Assembly: GCF_965232525.1 (NCBI RefSeq)
Contig: NZ_OZ246980.1
Coordinates: forward strand, 1,240,001 to 1,304,000
Direction: 5' to 3'
Origin: Bauldia sp965232525
Lineage (GTDB): Bacteria > Pseudomonadota > Alphaproteobacteria > Rhizobiales > Kaistiaceae
Length of the DNA stretch: 64,000 nt
The notes below the pieces were generated by a model. It was not told the DNA's origin, made no database searches, and was given only the letters and a program-made list of their open reading frames with translations. Position 1 is the stretch's first letter. Each line of letters begins with the position of its first letter. A program made the position numbers and the translations under genes. Positions 1-7,781 of the stretch are shown here, one piece after another.

Positions 1-2
1 TC

Positions 3-326
3 TATGAGGCAGTAATCGCTGCGATTCCGGGCGTTGAGCGCAAGGGCGCAACGATGCCCTACACCTCCGTCAACGGCCATATGTTCAGCTTTCTGAACAA
101 AGACGGGCAGATGGGTTTGCGACTTGCCGCCGGCGACCGCGAAGCGTTCCTGGAGCGCCACGACACGGTGCTCTGCGAGGAATACGGCCGGGTGATGAAA
201 GAATACGTCGCCATCCCGGACGGGCTTTTGTCCGATACGGCGAAACTCAAGCCTTATGTCGAGGCGAGTTTCGCTTATGTCAGCGCGCTGAAACCGAAAC
301 CGACCAAGCGGAAACCGAAGGCGTGA
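3..326 (+). CDS. TfoX/Sxy N-terminal-domain family protein (5' end outside window)
   Basis: The reading frame is open from base 3, so the start lies upstream of the window; only about 107 residues are visible. The segment MPYTSVNGHMFSFL followed by MGLRLAAGDREAF is typical of the short TfoX N-terminal-like proteins (about 110-120 residues), which have no known enzymatic role. In gamma-proteobacteria the longer TfoX/Sxy proteins regulate competence, but the stand-alone alphaproteobacterial versions are uncharacterised. The C-terminus is lysine-rich (KPKPTKRKPK). A shorter protein starting at the internal ATG (base 54) is possible, but residues before it (VERKGAT) already look like family sequence. 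Confidence 0.7.
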   Translation, partial: YEAVIAAIPGVERKGATMPYTSVNGHMFSFLNKDGQMGLRLAAGDREAFLERHDTVLCEEYGRVMKEYVAIPDGLLSDTAKLKPYVEASFAYVSALKPKPTKRKPKA

Positions 327-358
327 CGAGGCGCCTCTGTGTTTCCGCCATCGCGATG

Positions 359-841
359 TTATCGGACGTCGGTGACCTGAGGATTGCAGATCTCAGGAGG
401 ACAGGGACGCGCGTCGATCACCAGCGTAACCTCGCGCAGCTCGCGAACAGGCTCCCCCTCGAGGACCTCGTAGCGAAACCGTAGTCCCGTCCCTTCCACC
501 TCAGGCGTTGTCAGTTCGACGACAAGCGCCGAAGGAACGTCCTCCCAAACGCCGGATATCACGGCGTTGGGAGGGACATGCGCGAAGCTGTCGCTGCCTT
601 GGGACCATTGATCCAGGAAATCCTCGACGGAGATGACGTGCGCCTCCCGCATCGGGCGATCTGGGACCGCAAGCAGATGAGCGTCCATGCCTTCGAGCAC
701 GAGTTCACCGTCCGCCATCGTGGCCATCTGAGCCTGATCCACAAAGAAGAACAGGTTCGGTCCGTCTTCTTCGGCGTGTACCGGCAGAGCAGACGGCCCA
801 ACAAAGACGGCAAGGGCCAGAAAGCGGAACGGCCGGCGCAT
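359..841 (-). CDS. Conserved exported protein of unknown function downstream of bioY
   Basis: 160 residues. The start chosen is the ATG at 841-839, which overlaps the bioY stop by one base (TGATG), a sign of translational coupling. It gives a clean signal peptide (MRRPFRFLALAVFVGPSALPVHA, cut before EEDGP). The mature part has FFFVDQAQMATMADGELVLEGMD, DRPMREAHVISVEDFLDQW and PPNAVISG. This pattern occurs in a family of secreted proteins of unknown function in many bacteria, recalled rather than searched. It ends with two cysteines (CPPEIC) that could form a disulfide. The longer upstream frame overlaps bioY and lacks a signal peptide. Coupling to biotin uptake may be only positional. Confidence 0.7.
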   Translation of the reverse strand: MRRPFRFLALAVFVGPSALPVHAEEDGPNLFFFVDQAQMATMADGELVLEGMDAHLLAVPDRPMREAHVISVEDFLDQWSQGSDSFAHVPPNAVISGVWEDVPSALVVELTTPEVEGTGLRFRYEVLEGEPVRELREVTLVIDARPCPPEICNPQVTDVR

Positions 842-1467
842 CAGTCTCGGGCTCTGACGAGCCCCCAGATCGCCGGCACGGCCAAGGCCGCGAGCGCGAT
901 TTTGAGGAGGTCGCCGAGAATAAATGGCGCCACCCCGGCGGTGAAGGCGGTCTGGACGCCAAGACCGGTTGCGCCGTTCGACAAGTTCGCGAACCAAGCG
1001 AGCCAGGCGAACCCGAGCGCGAAGAGGATGACGTCGGCGAAGATCATCACCGCGAAGAGCTTCACGAACGACTGCGACCAGCCCAGGTCCGCTGCCTTAC
1101 CGACCACGTAGGCCAGCACGATGAATCCAGCGAGAAAGCCACCGGTCGGGCCGAGGAAATAGGCCGGTCCGGCGACCGCGGGCGGCGTGTTGGTGAACAC
1201 GGGCAGCCCAAGAGCACCCTCGGCGAAATAGACAAGGACCGTCGCAACCGCCAGGCGCGATCCGTAGCCAGCGGCGATTGCCATGATCGCAAGAGTCTGC
1301 AGCGTGATCGGGACCGGCCAGAACGGGACCTTGATCTTGGCGGAGATCGCGAGAATGGCGGTGCCGACCAACACCAGCAGGACGGCGCCGACCAGTCGGG
1401 TTGCCCCTTCCGGGAGCAGGGTTTCGGCCAGAGCCGCGCGGCCCGTTCCGTTGGATGGCATCGACAT
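841..1467 (-). CDS. bioY: Biotin transporter BioY (ECF S component)
   Basis: 208 residues with about six hydrophobic segments, the normal size for BioY. Family marks are KVPFWPVPITLQTLAI near residues 46-61 and the GPTGGFLAGF motif near residue 106. BioY is the membrane subunit that binds biotin. In many alphaproteobacteria it works alone or with BioMN; no bioM or bioN is seen here, so it would act solo or borrow an energising module from elsewhere. An AGGAG lies about 12 bases before the ATG. The gene is divergent from the aldolase gene eda, and the 124-bp gap must hold both promoters. I saw no obvious BioR box in it. Confidence 0.92.
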   Translation of the reverse strand: MSMPSNGTGRAALAETLLPEGATRLVGAVLLVLVGTAILAISAKIKVPFWPVPITLQTLAIMAIAAGYGSRLAVATVLVYFAEGALGLPVFTNTPPAVAGPAYFLGPTGGFLAGFIVLAYVVGKAADLGWSQSFVKLFAVMIFADVILFALGFAWLAWFANLSNGATGLGVQTAFTAGVAPFILGDLLKIALAALAVPAIWGLVRARD

Positions 1468-1591
1468 TATGTTCGCGCGCTCCTGGCTGAGTCTTGTGTC
1501 AGAGGTCAGCTATACGGGGAATGAAAAGGCGCGACAAGCGATCCTGCAATTGCACTTTGCAGCCGTCGCTCCGTCCGCTAAAGAGGCGCGC

Positions 1592-2233
1592 ATGCAGCAA
1601 CGCGACATAGACCTCCACAAGATCCTGACGGCCGCTCCGGTTGTCCCGGTACTCACCATTGAATCCCCCGATGCGGCCGTCCCCTTGGCGCGCGCTTTGG
1701 TCGCCGGCGGTCTGACCGCGATCGAAGTGACCTTGCGGACAGCGGCGGCTCTCGACTGTATTCGGGCAATCGCAAGCGAGGTGGAAGACTGTGATGTCGG
1801 CGCGGGCACTGTGCTCGACGACGTTCAGTTCACTCATGCAGTGGATGCCGGCGCCCGCTTTGTTGTAACGCCGGGCGCGTCGCCCCGTCTGGTTGCGGCC
1901 GCGTCCGATGCTCCGACCCCGTTTCTGCCGGGTGTCGCTACCGTTGGTGAGGCGATGACGCTCGCGGAGCAGGGGTTCTCGACGCTCAAGTTCTTTCCGG
2001 CCGAAGCCGCCGGTGGCGTGGCCTATCTCAAGGCGCTCGCGGCGCCGCTCGCTAATGTGCGCTTCTGCCCGACCGGTGGCGTCAATGCGGCAAATGCCGT
2101 CGACTACCTGTCGCTTGCCAATGTGATGTGCGTCGGCGGATCGTGGGTCGCGCCGGCGGACGCGGTCGCGAACGGGAACTGGACCCGCATTACCGCGCTA
2201 TCCCGCGAGGCTGTCGCGCTCCGCGCTGCCTAG
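1592..2233 (+). CDS. eda: 2-dehydro-3-deoxy-phosphogluconate (KDPG) aldolase
   Basis: 213 residues, the usual length. It cleaves KDPG to pyruvate and glyceraldehyde 3-phosphate in the Entner-Doudoroff pathway; some members also take 4-hydroxy-2-oxoglutarate or KDPGal. The Schiff-base lysine is in STLKFFPAEAAGG (Lys133, the same number as in E. coli Eda), and the catalytic Glu is in AIEVTLRT (Glu45). The phosphate-binding loop is PTGGVN. The ATG at 1592 is preferred because the frame continues upstream only into sequence antisense to bioY. It lies convergent with, and overlaps by four bases, the TetR gene that follows. With other sugar-acid enzymes in the window it supports sugar-acid catabolism. 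Confidence 0.9.
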   Translation: MQQRDIDLHKILTAAPVVPVLTIESPDAAVPLARALVAGGLTAIEVTLRTAAALDCIRAIASEVEDCDVGAGTVLDDVQFTHAVDAGARFVVTPGASPRLVAAASDAPTPFLPGVATVGEAMTLAEQGFSTLKFFPAEAAGGVAYLKALAAPLANVRFCPTGGVNAANAVDYLSLANVMCVGGSWVAPADAVANGNWTRITALSREAVALRAA

Positions 2234-2910
2234 CGGCTTGCCGACGCCTCCGGCCCAAGGAAGAACTGGCGAATCGTCGCTGGCACCAGACGGTCGGCGA
2301 TCTCCTTGCCGGTTGCGTCAAAACGGTTGGCGAGTTGGGTCGTCAGGAGCAGCTCCGCTAGGCCGTGAACAAGCGACCACATGCCGATCACCTGATTCGC
2401 CAGATCTGGATCGGACATGCGCGCATCGCTGTTGTAGTAGGCGCCGACCGCGCGAACCGGATGGTCGAATGCATCGTTTCCGGCTGAGCGGAAGCCCTCA
2501 TCCTTCGTGTTCAGGCGGTTCTTCTGGAAGAGAAGGCGAAAAAGTTGAGGGTTGGCGATCGCAAACGCGACGTAGCCCCGTCCGACCGCGATGAGATAGT
2601 CGATCGACCCGATCGGGATACCCGACTCGTGCGCGCTCATTGTTGCCGACAGGCGTTCGAAGCCGGTTCTGGCGATTTCCGTCAACAATGCACGGACATC
2701 GCGAAAGTGGTGCGCCGGGGCCGCGTGGGAGACACTGGCACGTCGCGCGCAACCGCGTAGCGTGAACCCTTCGATGCCCTTCTCCGCCAGCTCTTGCTCA
2801 GCGGCCTGAAGCAGCGACGCGCGCAGATCGCCATGGTGGTAGGGCCTGTGACGGTTGGCATCAGGTGGGGCAACTCCCACGGGAGCTTGGTCGGTCGTTG
2901 CGGCAGCCAT
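2230..2910 (-). CDS. TetR/AcrR family transcriptional regulator
   Basis: 226 residues from the ATG at 2910, chosen because AGGAG lies 11 bases upstream. An ATG at 2934 is also possible. The most upstream candidate at 2991 would start inside an operator and is unlikely. The N-terminal helix-turn-helix covers roughly residues 30-75 (HGDLRASLLQAAEQELAEKG, then FTLRGCARRASVSHAAPAHHF). The C-terminal part (GRGYVAFAIANPQLFRLLF) resembles the WHG/TetR_C_13 ligand-binding domain. It is divergent from an acyltransferase gene, and two CTTG-N7-CAAG palindromes lie between them, so it very likely represses itself and its neighbour. The ligand is unknown. Confidence 0.85.
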   Translation of the reverse strand: MAAATTDQAPVGVAPPDANRHRPYHHGDLRASLLQAAEQELAEKGIEGFTLRGCARRASVSHAAPAHHFRDVRALLTEIARTGFERLSATMSAHESGIPIGSIDYLIAVGRGYVAFAIANPQLFRLLFQKNRLNTKDEGFRSAGNDAFDHPVRAVGAYYNSDARMSDPDLANQVIGMWSLVHGLAELLLTTQLANRFDATGKEIADRLVPATIRQFFLGPEASASR

Positions 2911-2941
2911 GACGGCATCGGCTCCTAAGCGCATGATTCTT

Positions 2942-2992
2942 AATCTTGACGTTATCAAGATTTGGCGCGCCAATAAACTTGGCAGCGTCAAG
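2942..2992. promoter_or_regulatory. Twin operator for the divergent TetR regulator
   Basis: Two 15-bp palindromes of the form CTTG-N7-CAAG lie at 2945-2959 and 2978-2992, 33 bp centre to centre (about three helix turns). The first extends to perfect 8-bp arms (AATCTTGA at 2942-2949 and TCAAGATT at 2955-2962). They sit between the TetR start and the acyltransferase start. Placement and symmetry point to TetR binding, but the assignment is inferred. Confidence 0.65.
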
Positions 2993-3006
2993 ATGGCGGT
3001 TTTGTT

Positions 3007-4197
3007 ATGTCTTCACTGGAGCGAAGCGGCGTTGAGGGCGAGGCAACTGCCCTTTCTACGCATCATCGCGGCGGGGCTGGTCACGATCTCGGCAAGCGAT
3101 CCCCACTCTACTATGTCGACTGGCTTCGGGTGTTGCTCGTCTCGCTAGTGGTCGCTCATCATGCGGCGCAGGCATATGGGCCGACCGGAAGACGATGGCC
3201 GGTCTTCGAGGCGGAACGCACCAATCTTCTCGGGCCCTTCTTCAGCGTCAACGCGGCCTTCTTCATGGGCTTCTTCTTTATGATCTCGGGCTACTTTGTC
3301 GCTGGATCTCTTGCCCGGAAGGGTTCGATTCGTTTCCTCAGAGATCGCCTGATCCGGCTTGGCCTACCGCCACTGATCTTCGGTTTCGGCTTCTTCGCGG
3401 TCGTCGGCTACGCATTTTCCGGCGAGACATCAGGATTCTGGTCCTACTACTTGGCCACCTATATCGGTGAATGGGACGTCGAGTTCGGCCCGCTGTGGTT
3501 TGTTCTCCACCTCCTGGCCTATTCGATCGTTTATGTTCTGCTCGCGGCGGTGTTCCCGAAACTGACCGCCCCAGGTAGTGCGCCACCGCCGACCTTCGCG
3601 TCGATTCTGGCGCTCGTCGCGGCGATATGGATCGTTGGCGGCCTCGCCCGTAGCGCCTATCCGCAGGACACCTGGGTCAATCTCCTCGGCTTCATTCCCG
3701 CTGAGCCCGCCCACATGCCGCAATATGTTCTGATGTTCGCGGCGGGCACGATTGCCGGACGCAACGGGTGGTGCGTAACCTTGCCTCACCGGACCGGGTC
3801 CCTGTGGCTGACGATTGGGCTGACAGCGGCCCTGGGGTGGTATGCGGTTCGCTATCTGCGGGATTTCGCCGGCCTTGATTTGCTCCGCGACGTACCGATA
3901 GGCATCGTCTTCCCGCTCTGGGAAGCGGTCGTTTGCGTGGGGCTCAGCGTGGGGCTACTGGTCTACGGGCGACAACACTGGAGCGTGCCGTCGAAATGGC
4001 TGGCACGCCTGGGACCTGCTGCCTACGGCGTGTTCCTCATTCATATCTTTGTCGTCGTCGGCTTCAACTTTGCCCTGTTGGCGCTACCGCTCGGGCCGTT
4101 CGTCAAATTCCTGATTGTGACCGCGCTGTCCCTGACCGTGAGCTTCGCGGTGATCATCGCGCTTCGCCAGATTCCGATTGTCGCTCGGGTGATCTGA
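3007..4197 (+). CDS. Acyltransferase 3 family (OafA/NodX-type) membrane protein
   Basis: 396 residues with about ten hydrophobic segments. Family features are the early DWLRVLLVSLVVAHHAAQAYG, carrying the conserved histidine region, and the basic stretch RKGSIRFLRDRLIRLGLPPLIF. These enzymes transfer O-acyl groups (often acetyl or succinyl) onto cell-surface glycans, lipids or small molecules across the inner membrane; the acceptor cannot be told from sequence. The ATG at 3007 has no good ribosome-binding site, and about 30 polar residues precede the first membrane segment, so the true start could be a little downstream. Divergence from a TetR gene with shared operators suggests inducible expression. 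Confidence 0.8.
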   Translation: MSSLERSGVEGEATALSTHHRGGAGHDLGKRSPLYYVDWLRVLLVSLVVAHHAAQAYGPTGRRWPVFEAERTNLLGPFFSVNAAFFMGFFFMISGYFVAGSLARKGSIRFLRDRLIRLGLPPLIFGFGFFAVVGYAFSGETSGFWSYYLATYIGEWDVEFGPLWFVLHLLAYSIVYVLLAAVFPKLTAPGSAPPPTFASILALVAAIWIVGGLARSAYPQDTWVNLLGFIPAEPAHMPQYVLMFAAGTIAGRNGWCVTLPHRTGSLWLTIGLTAALGWYAVRYLRDFAGLDLLRDVPIGIVFPLWEAVVCVGLSVGLLVYGRQHWSVPSKWLARLGPAAYGVFLIHIFVVVGFNFALLALPLGPFVKFLIVTALSLTVSFAVIIALRQIPIVARVI

Positions 4198-4216
4198 AGC
4201 GATTCGGCCGAAATGG
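4198..4216 (+). repeat. Short repeat around TTCGGCCGAA, copy 1
   Basis: A 19-base segment centred on the 10-bp palindrome TTCGGCCGAA, directly after the acyltransferase stop codon. It matches 17 of 19 bases with 35315-35333. Two copies of so long a match are not expected by chance in 64 kb. The function is unknown: it may be a protein-binding site or a dispersed small repeat. Confidence 0.45.
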
Positions 4217-4926
4217 TTAAGACGCATGGATAGAAACGGACCCGAAACGACAGAAAGGCGCCGCCCGGGTTGCCCCAACCGACGCCTCCCTGTCAGGTCA
4301 ATCCGCTCTTCCTGCGCAGCCCGAGGGCGCGCGTGGTCAAGCCGACCGATCTGAGGCGTGCTTTCCGAACGGCTTCCATTGCTGGACACCTTCCGAAATG
4401 CACCGTCGCAAGCGACCTTGCGGTCTCTGCGACGCCCGCCGAACGGTTTCGCCGCCGTTCACGGGATCACCGGCCCACCTGTCGATTCCGCGCAACATCG
4501 CTGCCGCCCTTCCTCGCAAGCGGTTCCGCTGGGCATCTCCGACGTGATCGGCTTTCGCTTCTCCCGCCGGCGCGGTCCGCTGGAAAACTGATCTCGAACG
4601 TCCGATTAGCCCTTTCGGCCTCAACCAGCTCTCGCGGTATGAGGATGGTGACCCAGTCGCCCGCCAAAGCAAAGCGCCAATCCGGCCGGCTGGGAAATCT
4701 GGGGATAGCGGGGAGAGCGTCGCACGTCGGATGGCGGACGCGATCTCGTCGAAGGCCGAGCTTTGGGCTGCACCGAGAAGTTTGCTTCTGGGGTGCGTTG
4801 TGCTGACCTTCGTTTGTTCGCGCGTGAGGCGCAGACCAGTAACTACCGCAGATCGGCTGACGCGCCCTGCCGTGGCGCCTATGTTTGGGGACCGGCGAAC
4901 GGCGCCGGCAGCCGCGGAGTGTTGCC
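4198..4926. other. 729-bp stretch with no convincing gene
   Basis: Several overlapping open frames exist on both strands, but none has recognisable motifs, a good start or a protein-like composition throughout. On the minus strand around 4560-4800 two adjacent frames each hold a short plausible piece (AFDEIASAIR in one, WRFALAGDWVTILIPRELVEAE in the other), which could be remains of a decayed gene. No tRNA, repeat array or terminator with a T-run was seen. Promoter sequences for the MFS gene should lie at its right end. Confidence 0.4.
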
Positions 4927-6468
4927 ATGACCCATCGACCGTTTGCACCGCAAGGTCGGGCGTATCAGCGGCTTGCGGCAAAGGATCCCGGCGACAAGGG
5001 GTGCCTGCCGGCCTCCCGCCCCTATGTGCTCGCCGCCACGATCCTCGCTTCGGCGATGGCCTTCATCGACAGTACGGTCGTTAACATCGCCGCGCCGGTG
5101 ATCCAGGCAGGTTTCGACGCGAGCATCCGCGACCTTCAATGGGTGCTGAACAGCTATCTGCTGATGCTCGGTGCGCTGATGCTGGTCGGCGGCGGCCTTG
5201 GCGACCGAATCGGCCGGCGGCGGGTGTTTGTCATTGGCATCGTCGTCTTCGCCATTGCCTCGGTCGCCTGTGCCATCGCACCGACGGTGCTGTTTCTGAT
5301 CGTCGCGCGGGTCGCGCAGGGGATCGGGGCGGCGCTACTGGTGCCGCAGAGCCTGGCGTTGATCTCGGCGAACTATCCCAAGGAGATTCGTGGGCGTGCC
5401 ATCGGTACCTGGGCGGCCGCGTCCGCGGTTACCACCGCGCTCGGGCCGCCGCTCGGCGGTTTGCTGATCGATCTCTTGTCCTGGCGGATGGCGTTCTGGA
5501 TCAACCTGCCAATTGCGGCCGTGGCGATCTGGCTGGCGCTCAAGCACATCCCCGAGAGTCGCGACGAGCACGCCGTCGGCTCGGTCGACTGGCAGGGCGC
5601 GCTGCTGGCTACACTTGGCTTCGGGGCCGTCACCTACGGCCTGATCGCGATCGGTGAACCCGGCGGCTTGCCACTGCTCGAATTTGGCCTGCCCGTGGTC
5701 GGTATCATCTTGCTTGCGGCGTTCATCGCGGTCGAGGGGCGGGTGCGGAACCCGGTAATGCCATTGGAGCTGTTCCGCTCGCGCGTGTTCACCGGCGGCA
5801 ATATGGTCACGGTGCTGCTCTATGGGGCCCTGAGCGGGTCCCTGTTCCTGCTTCCCTTCGATCTCCTCGTCCGCCGTGAGCTGACGACGGCCGAAGCTGG
5901 TCTGACGATCCTGCCGTTCGGCCTCATCATCGGCTTCATGTCCCGCTGGATGGGGGCACTGGCCGACCGGCATGGTCCCCGTCCGTTCCTGATTGTCGGG
6001 CCGCTCCTGGTCGCGGTTGGCTGCGGGGTTCTTGCTTTGGGTCTCGACAGTTTTTGGTTGGGGGTCATGGTCCCCGCGATCATTCTCGCGGTGGGTATGG
6101 GTGTCGTCGTCTCGCCGCTGACCACGGCGGTAATGAACGCGGCGCCCCAGGAGAAGTCGGGTGCGGCGTCCGGGGTCAACAATGCTGCCAGCCGCCTCGC
6201 GGGGGTTATCGCGGTCGCGGTCATCGGCGCCGTGGCGAGCCTTGTTTATCGGGCTGAAGCCCCAGCGGACGCACCGCGGTTCGGCCTCTTGCCCGAAGCA
6301 GACCATCCGCTTCGCGCCGCAGCGGAATCGGCCTTTCTGTCCGGCTATGCGGTCGGCATGGCGGCCGTGGCTGTCGGCGCTCTGCTCGCGGCGATCGCGG
6401 CGTTCTGGACCCTGCCCAAGGGTGGCGCGGGGACAGAGCGGGTGGCCACGGAGCCGGCATCACCATAA
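4927..6468 (+). CDS. MFS drug/proton antiporter, DHA2 (EmrB/QacA) family
   Basis: 513 residues, about 14 membrane segments, fitting the DHA2 branch. Motif D1-like sequence LAATILASAMAFIDSTVVNIAAPVI is at the start, motif A (GGGLGDRIGRRRVF) follows helix 2, and motif C-like GPPLGGLLIDLLSWRMAFWINLP comes near residue 160. Proteins of this type export lipophilic drugs or toxic metabolites in exchange for protons. The ATG at 4927 has GGAG seven to eight bases upstream; the open frame extends 14 codons further but without a site. No membrane-fusion partner or regulator lies next to it. Substrate unknown. Confidence 0.88.
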   Translation: MTHRPFAPQGRAYQRLAAKDPGDKGCLPASRPYVLAATILASAMAFIDSTVVNIAAPVIQAGFDASIRDLQWVLNSYLLMLGALMLVGGGLGDRIGRRRVFVIGIVVFAIASVACAIAPTVLFLIVARVAQGIGAALLVPQSLALISANYPKEIRGRAIGTWAAASAVTTALGPPLGGLLIDLLSWRMAFWINLPIAAVAIWLALKHIPESRDEHAVGSVDWQGALLATLGFGAVTYGLIAIGEPGGLPLLEFGLPVVGIILLAAFIAVEGRVRNPVMPLELFRSRVFTGGNMVTVLLYGALSGSLFLLPFDLLVRRELTTAEAGLTILPFGLIIGFMSRWMGALADRHGPRPFLIVGPLLVAVGCGVLALGLDSFWLGVMVPAIILAVGMGVVVSPLTTAVMNAAPQEKSGAASGVNNAASRLAGVIAVAVIGAVASLVYRAEAPADAPRFGLLPEADHPLRAAAESAFLSGYAVGMAAVAVGALLAAIAAFWTLPKGGAGTERVATEPASP

Positions 6469-6771
6469 ACGAGCCGGTGCGAACGCCGTATGGCTCTTGA
6501 TCACCGCGCTCTTCTGGACGCCACCGGGCCGTTCGACACATTCCTCGTTTTTGATCAGACTCGGTGCTTTGCCTATTGACTCCTGGTAACGTCCGGCACG
6601 TTCTTTGTGGTGCCTATTTCGCTTGATTTCTGCCACACGTGGCTTGCGAAGTGGCTCGGACTGCCGAATGTCAGCGTATTGACGGCGCGACCGTGCCCGT
6701 GCGCCGCAGCTACCTCAAGCAAGCCCGCAATGCGGGGCTGGTCGCTCATGACCATCAGAAAGGTTGATTGG
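6469..6771. other. 303-bp intergenic stretch
   Basis: No convincing gene. A weak inverted repeat (GAGCC at 6471-6475, GGCTC at 6492-6496, followed by TTGATC) directly after the MFS stop could be part of a terminator. The rest should carry the promoter for the two exported proteins that follow. Nothing else recognised. Confidence 0.35.
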
Positions 6772-7284
6772 ATGCGCCGGACGCAGATTGGTTTCGTGGG
6801 TGGCGCCGTCGCGGCGCTAACGTTGGCGGTCACGACGGCGCATGCGGAACCGTTCTCCTGGTCGGGCGTCTATGAGGGCTTTTTCGTCTGCGACCATCTG
6901 AGCGCCGGTACCGGTGGCGGTTTCGGACGCGCCTTAACCCTGTCGATCAGGCAGACCGGCGATCGCATCGACGTTCAGACCGGTGCGGTCGTCGATGCGG
7001 ACGTTGGTGTTTCCCGGTCATTCTATCGCGGTGAGGTGATGGCCAGTGCATCGGGGGATATGGTCAGCGGCTATCTGGAGGTCTGCGAAAGCAGTTTTCC
7101 CTACAATGAACTCGTTCGACTTTTCCCGGCCAGCACCGGCACCGTTCCGTTCCGGTTTGCCGCCGACACGGTGTTCATATCGAAAGCGGTGCCCGGCGAG
7201 GTTGGCCGTCTGGTCGCCGAAAGCTGTAAGTGGTCGATGACCCGCGTGTCGGATGATCCGCCCGACTTCGAGGGGTGTCCGTAG
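6772..7284 (+). CDS. Small exported protein of unknown function
   Basis: 170 residues. The ATG at 6772 is chosen because AAGG lies eight bases before it and it opens a clear signal peptide (MRRTQIGFVGGAVAALTLAV, cut after TTAHA). The mature protein begins EPFSWSGVYEGFFVCDH, with Gly-rich and beta-strand-like alternation after it, and four cysteines in total that could form disulfides. The WSGVYEG opening resembles the start of small calycin-like or beta-barrel secreted proteins, and similar openings occur in the next gene and in the gene at 12006. It is probably cotranscribed with the next gene, 28 bases away. No function can be assigned. Confidence 0.65.
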   Translation: MRRTQIGFVGGAVAALTLAVTTAHAEPFSWSGVYEGFFVCDHLSAGTGGGFGRALTLSIRQTGDRIDVQTGAVVDADVGVSRSFYRGEVMASASGDMVSGYLEVCESSFPYNELVRLFPASTGTVPFRFAADTVFISKAVPGEVGRLVAESCKWSMTRVSDDPPDFEGCP

Positions 7285-7312
7285 GCACTGTTCAATCGGT
7301 AAGGAGGAGGAG

Positions 7313-7741
7313 ATGACGTTGCGAAATGCGCTAATTGCGACGTTTGGGGTTCTGTTCCTGTCGGTTCCGGCCCTCGCGCAAGACGCCCCACCTAACGTGA
7401 CCGGCGTGTGGAGCGGAACATTCACCGGCGGCGTCCGAGGTGGCGGCGGTCAGCTTGCGGCAGCCGACGAAGCACCACGGTTCGTTCAGCCTGGCGACCG
7501 CGACATAACGTTGACGATCGACGAGCAGGACGGTCGCGGTTTCGTCGGGAGAATTGCGTCGAACCTCGGCTCGGAGGCCGTCCAGGGCGTGATCCGCCTC
7601 GACAATCGGACTTTACTGATGGTCGACGACGACTCGACCCAGACTGCAACGTTGCTGTCGGACGGCGAGATGGAGTTCTGCAACCACTCGCGCACGGTCT
7701 ATGACCGCTTCACGATGTGCTTTCTGCTGATGCGAGAGTGA
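7313..7741 (+). CDS. Small exported protein of unknown function
   Basis: 142 residues from the ATG at 7313, which has a strong AAGGAGGAGG site just upstream. The signal peptide is MTLRNALIATFGVLFLSVPA followed by LAQ. The mature part has NVTGVWSGTFTGG, DITLTIDEQDGRGFVGRI and a hydrophilic C-terminal half with two cysteines. The GVWSGTFTG motif followed by alternating strands suggests a small periplasmic beta-barrel of lipocalin-like shape, as in many proteins of unknown function whose start reads G-x-W-x-G. It follows the similar gene at 6772, so the pair may act together. It is convergent with the broken LprI-like gene. Confidence 0.65.
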   Translation: MTLRNALIATFGVLFLSVPALAQDAPPNVTGVWSGTFTGGVRGGGGQLAAADEAPRFVQPGDRDITLTIDEQDGRGFVGRIASNLGSEAVQGVIRLDNRTLLMVDDDSTQTATLLSDGEMEFCNHSRTVYDRFTMCFLLMRE

Positions 7742-7781
7742 TCCGGCGGCAAGGGCGGCAGCGTCCTCGGCGGCGCCTCCA

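Noticed and set aside
578..1111. Plus-strand open frame of 177 codons
   Set aside because: Antisense to bioY and the coupled exported protein, both better supported.
4270..4806. Plus-strand open frame of 178 codons in the 729-bp gap
   Set aside because: Arg/Ser/Pro-rich composition, no ribosome-binding site and no motif; described instead as a gap without a convincing gene.
5335..6306. Minus-strand open frame of 323 codons
   Set aside because: Exactly antisense to the MFS gene; composition is Arg/Gln/Asp-rich as expected from the opposite strand of a GC-rich membrane protein gene.
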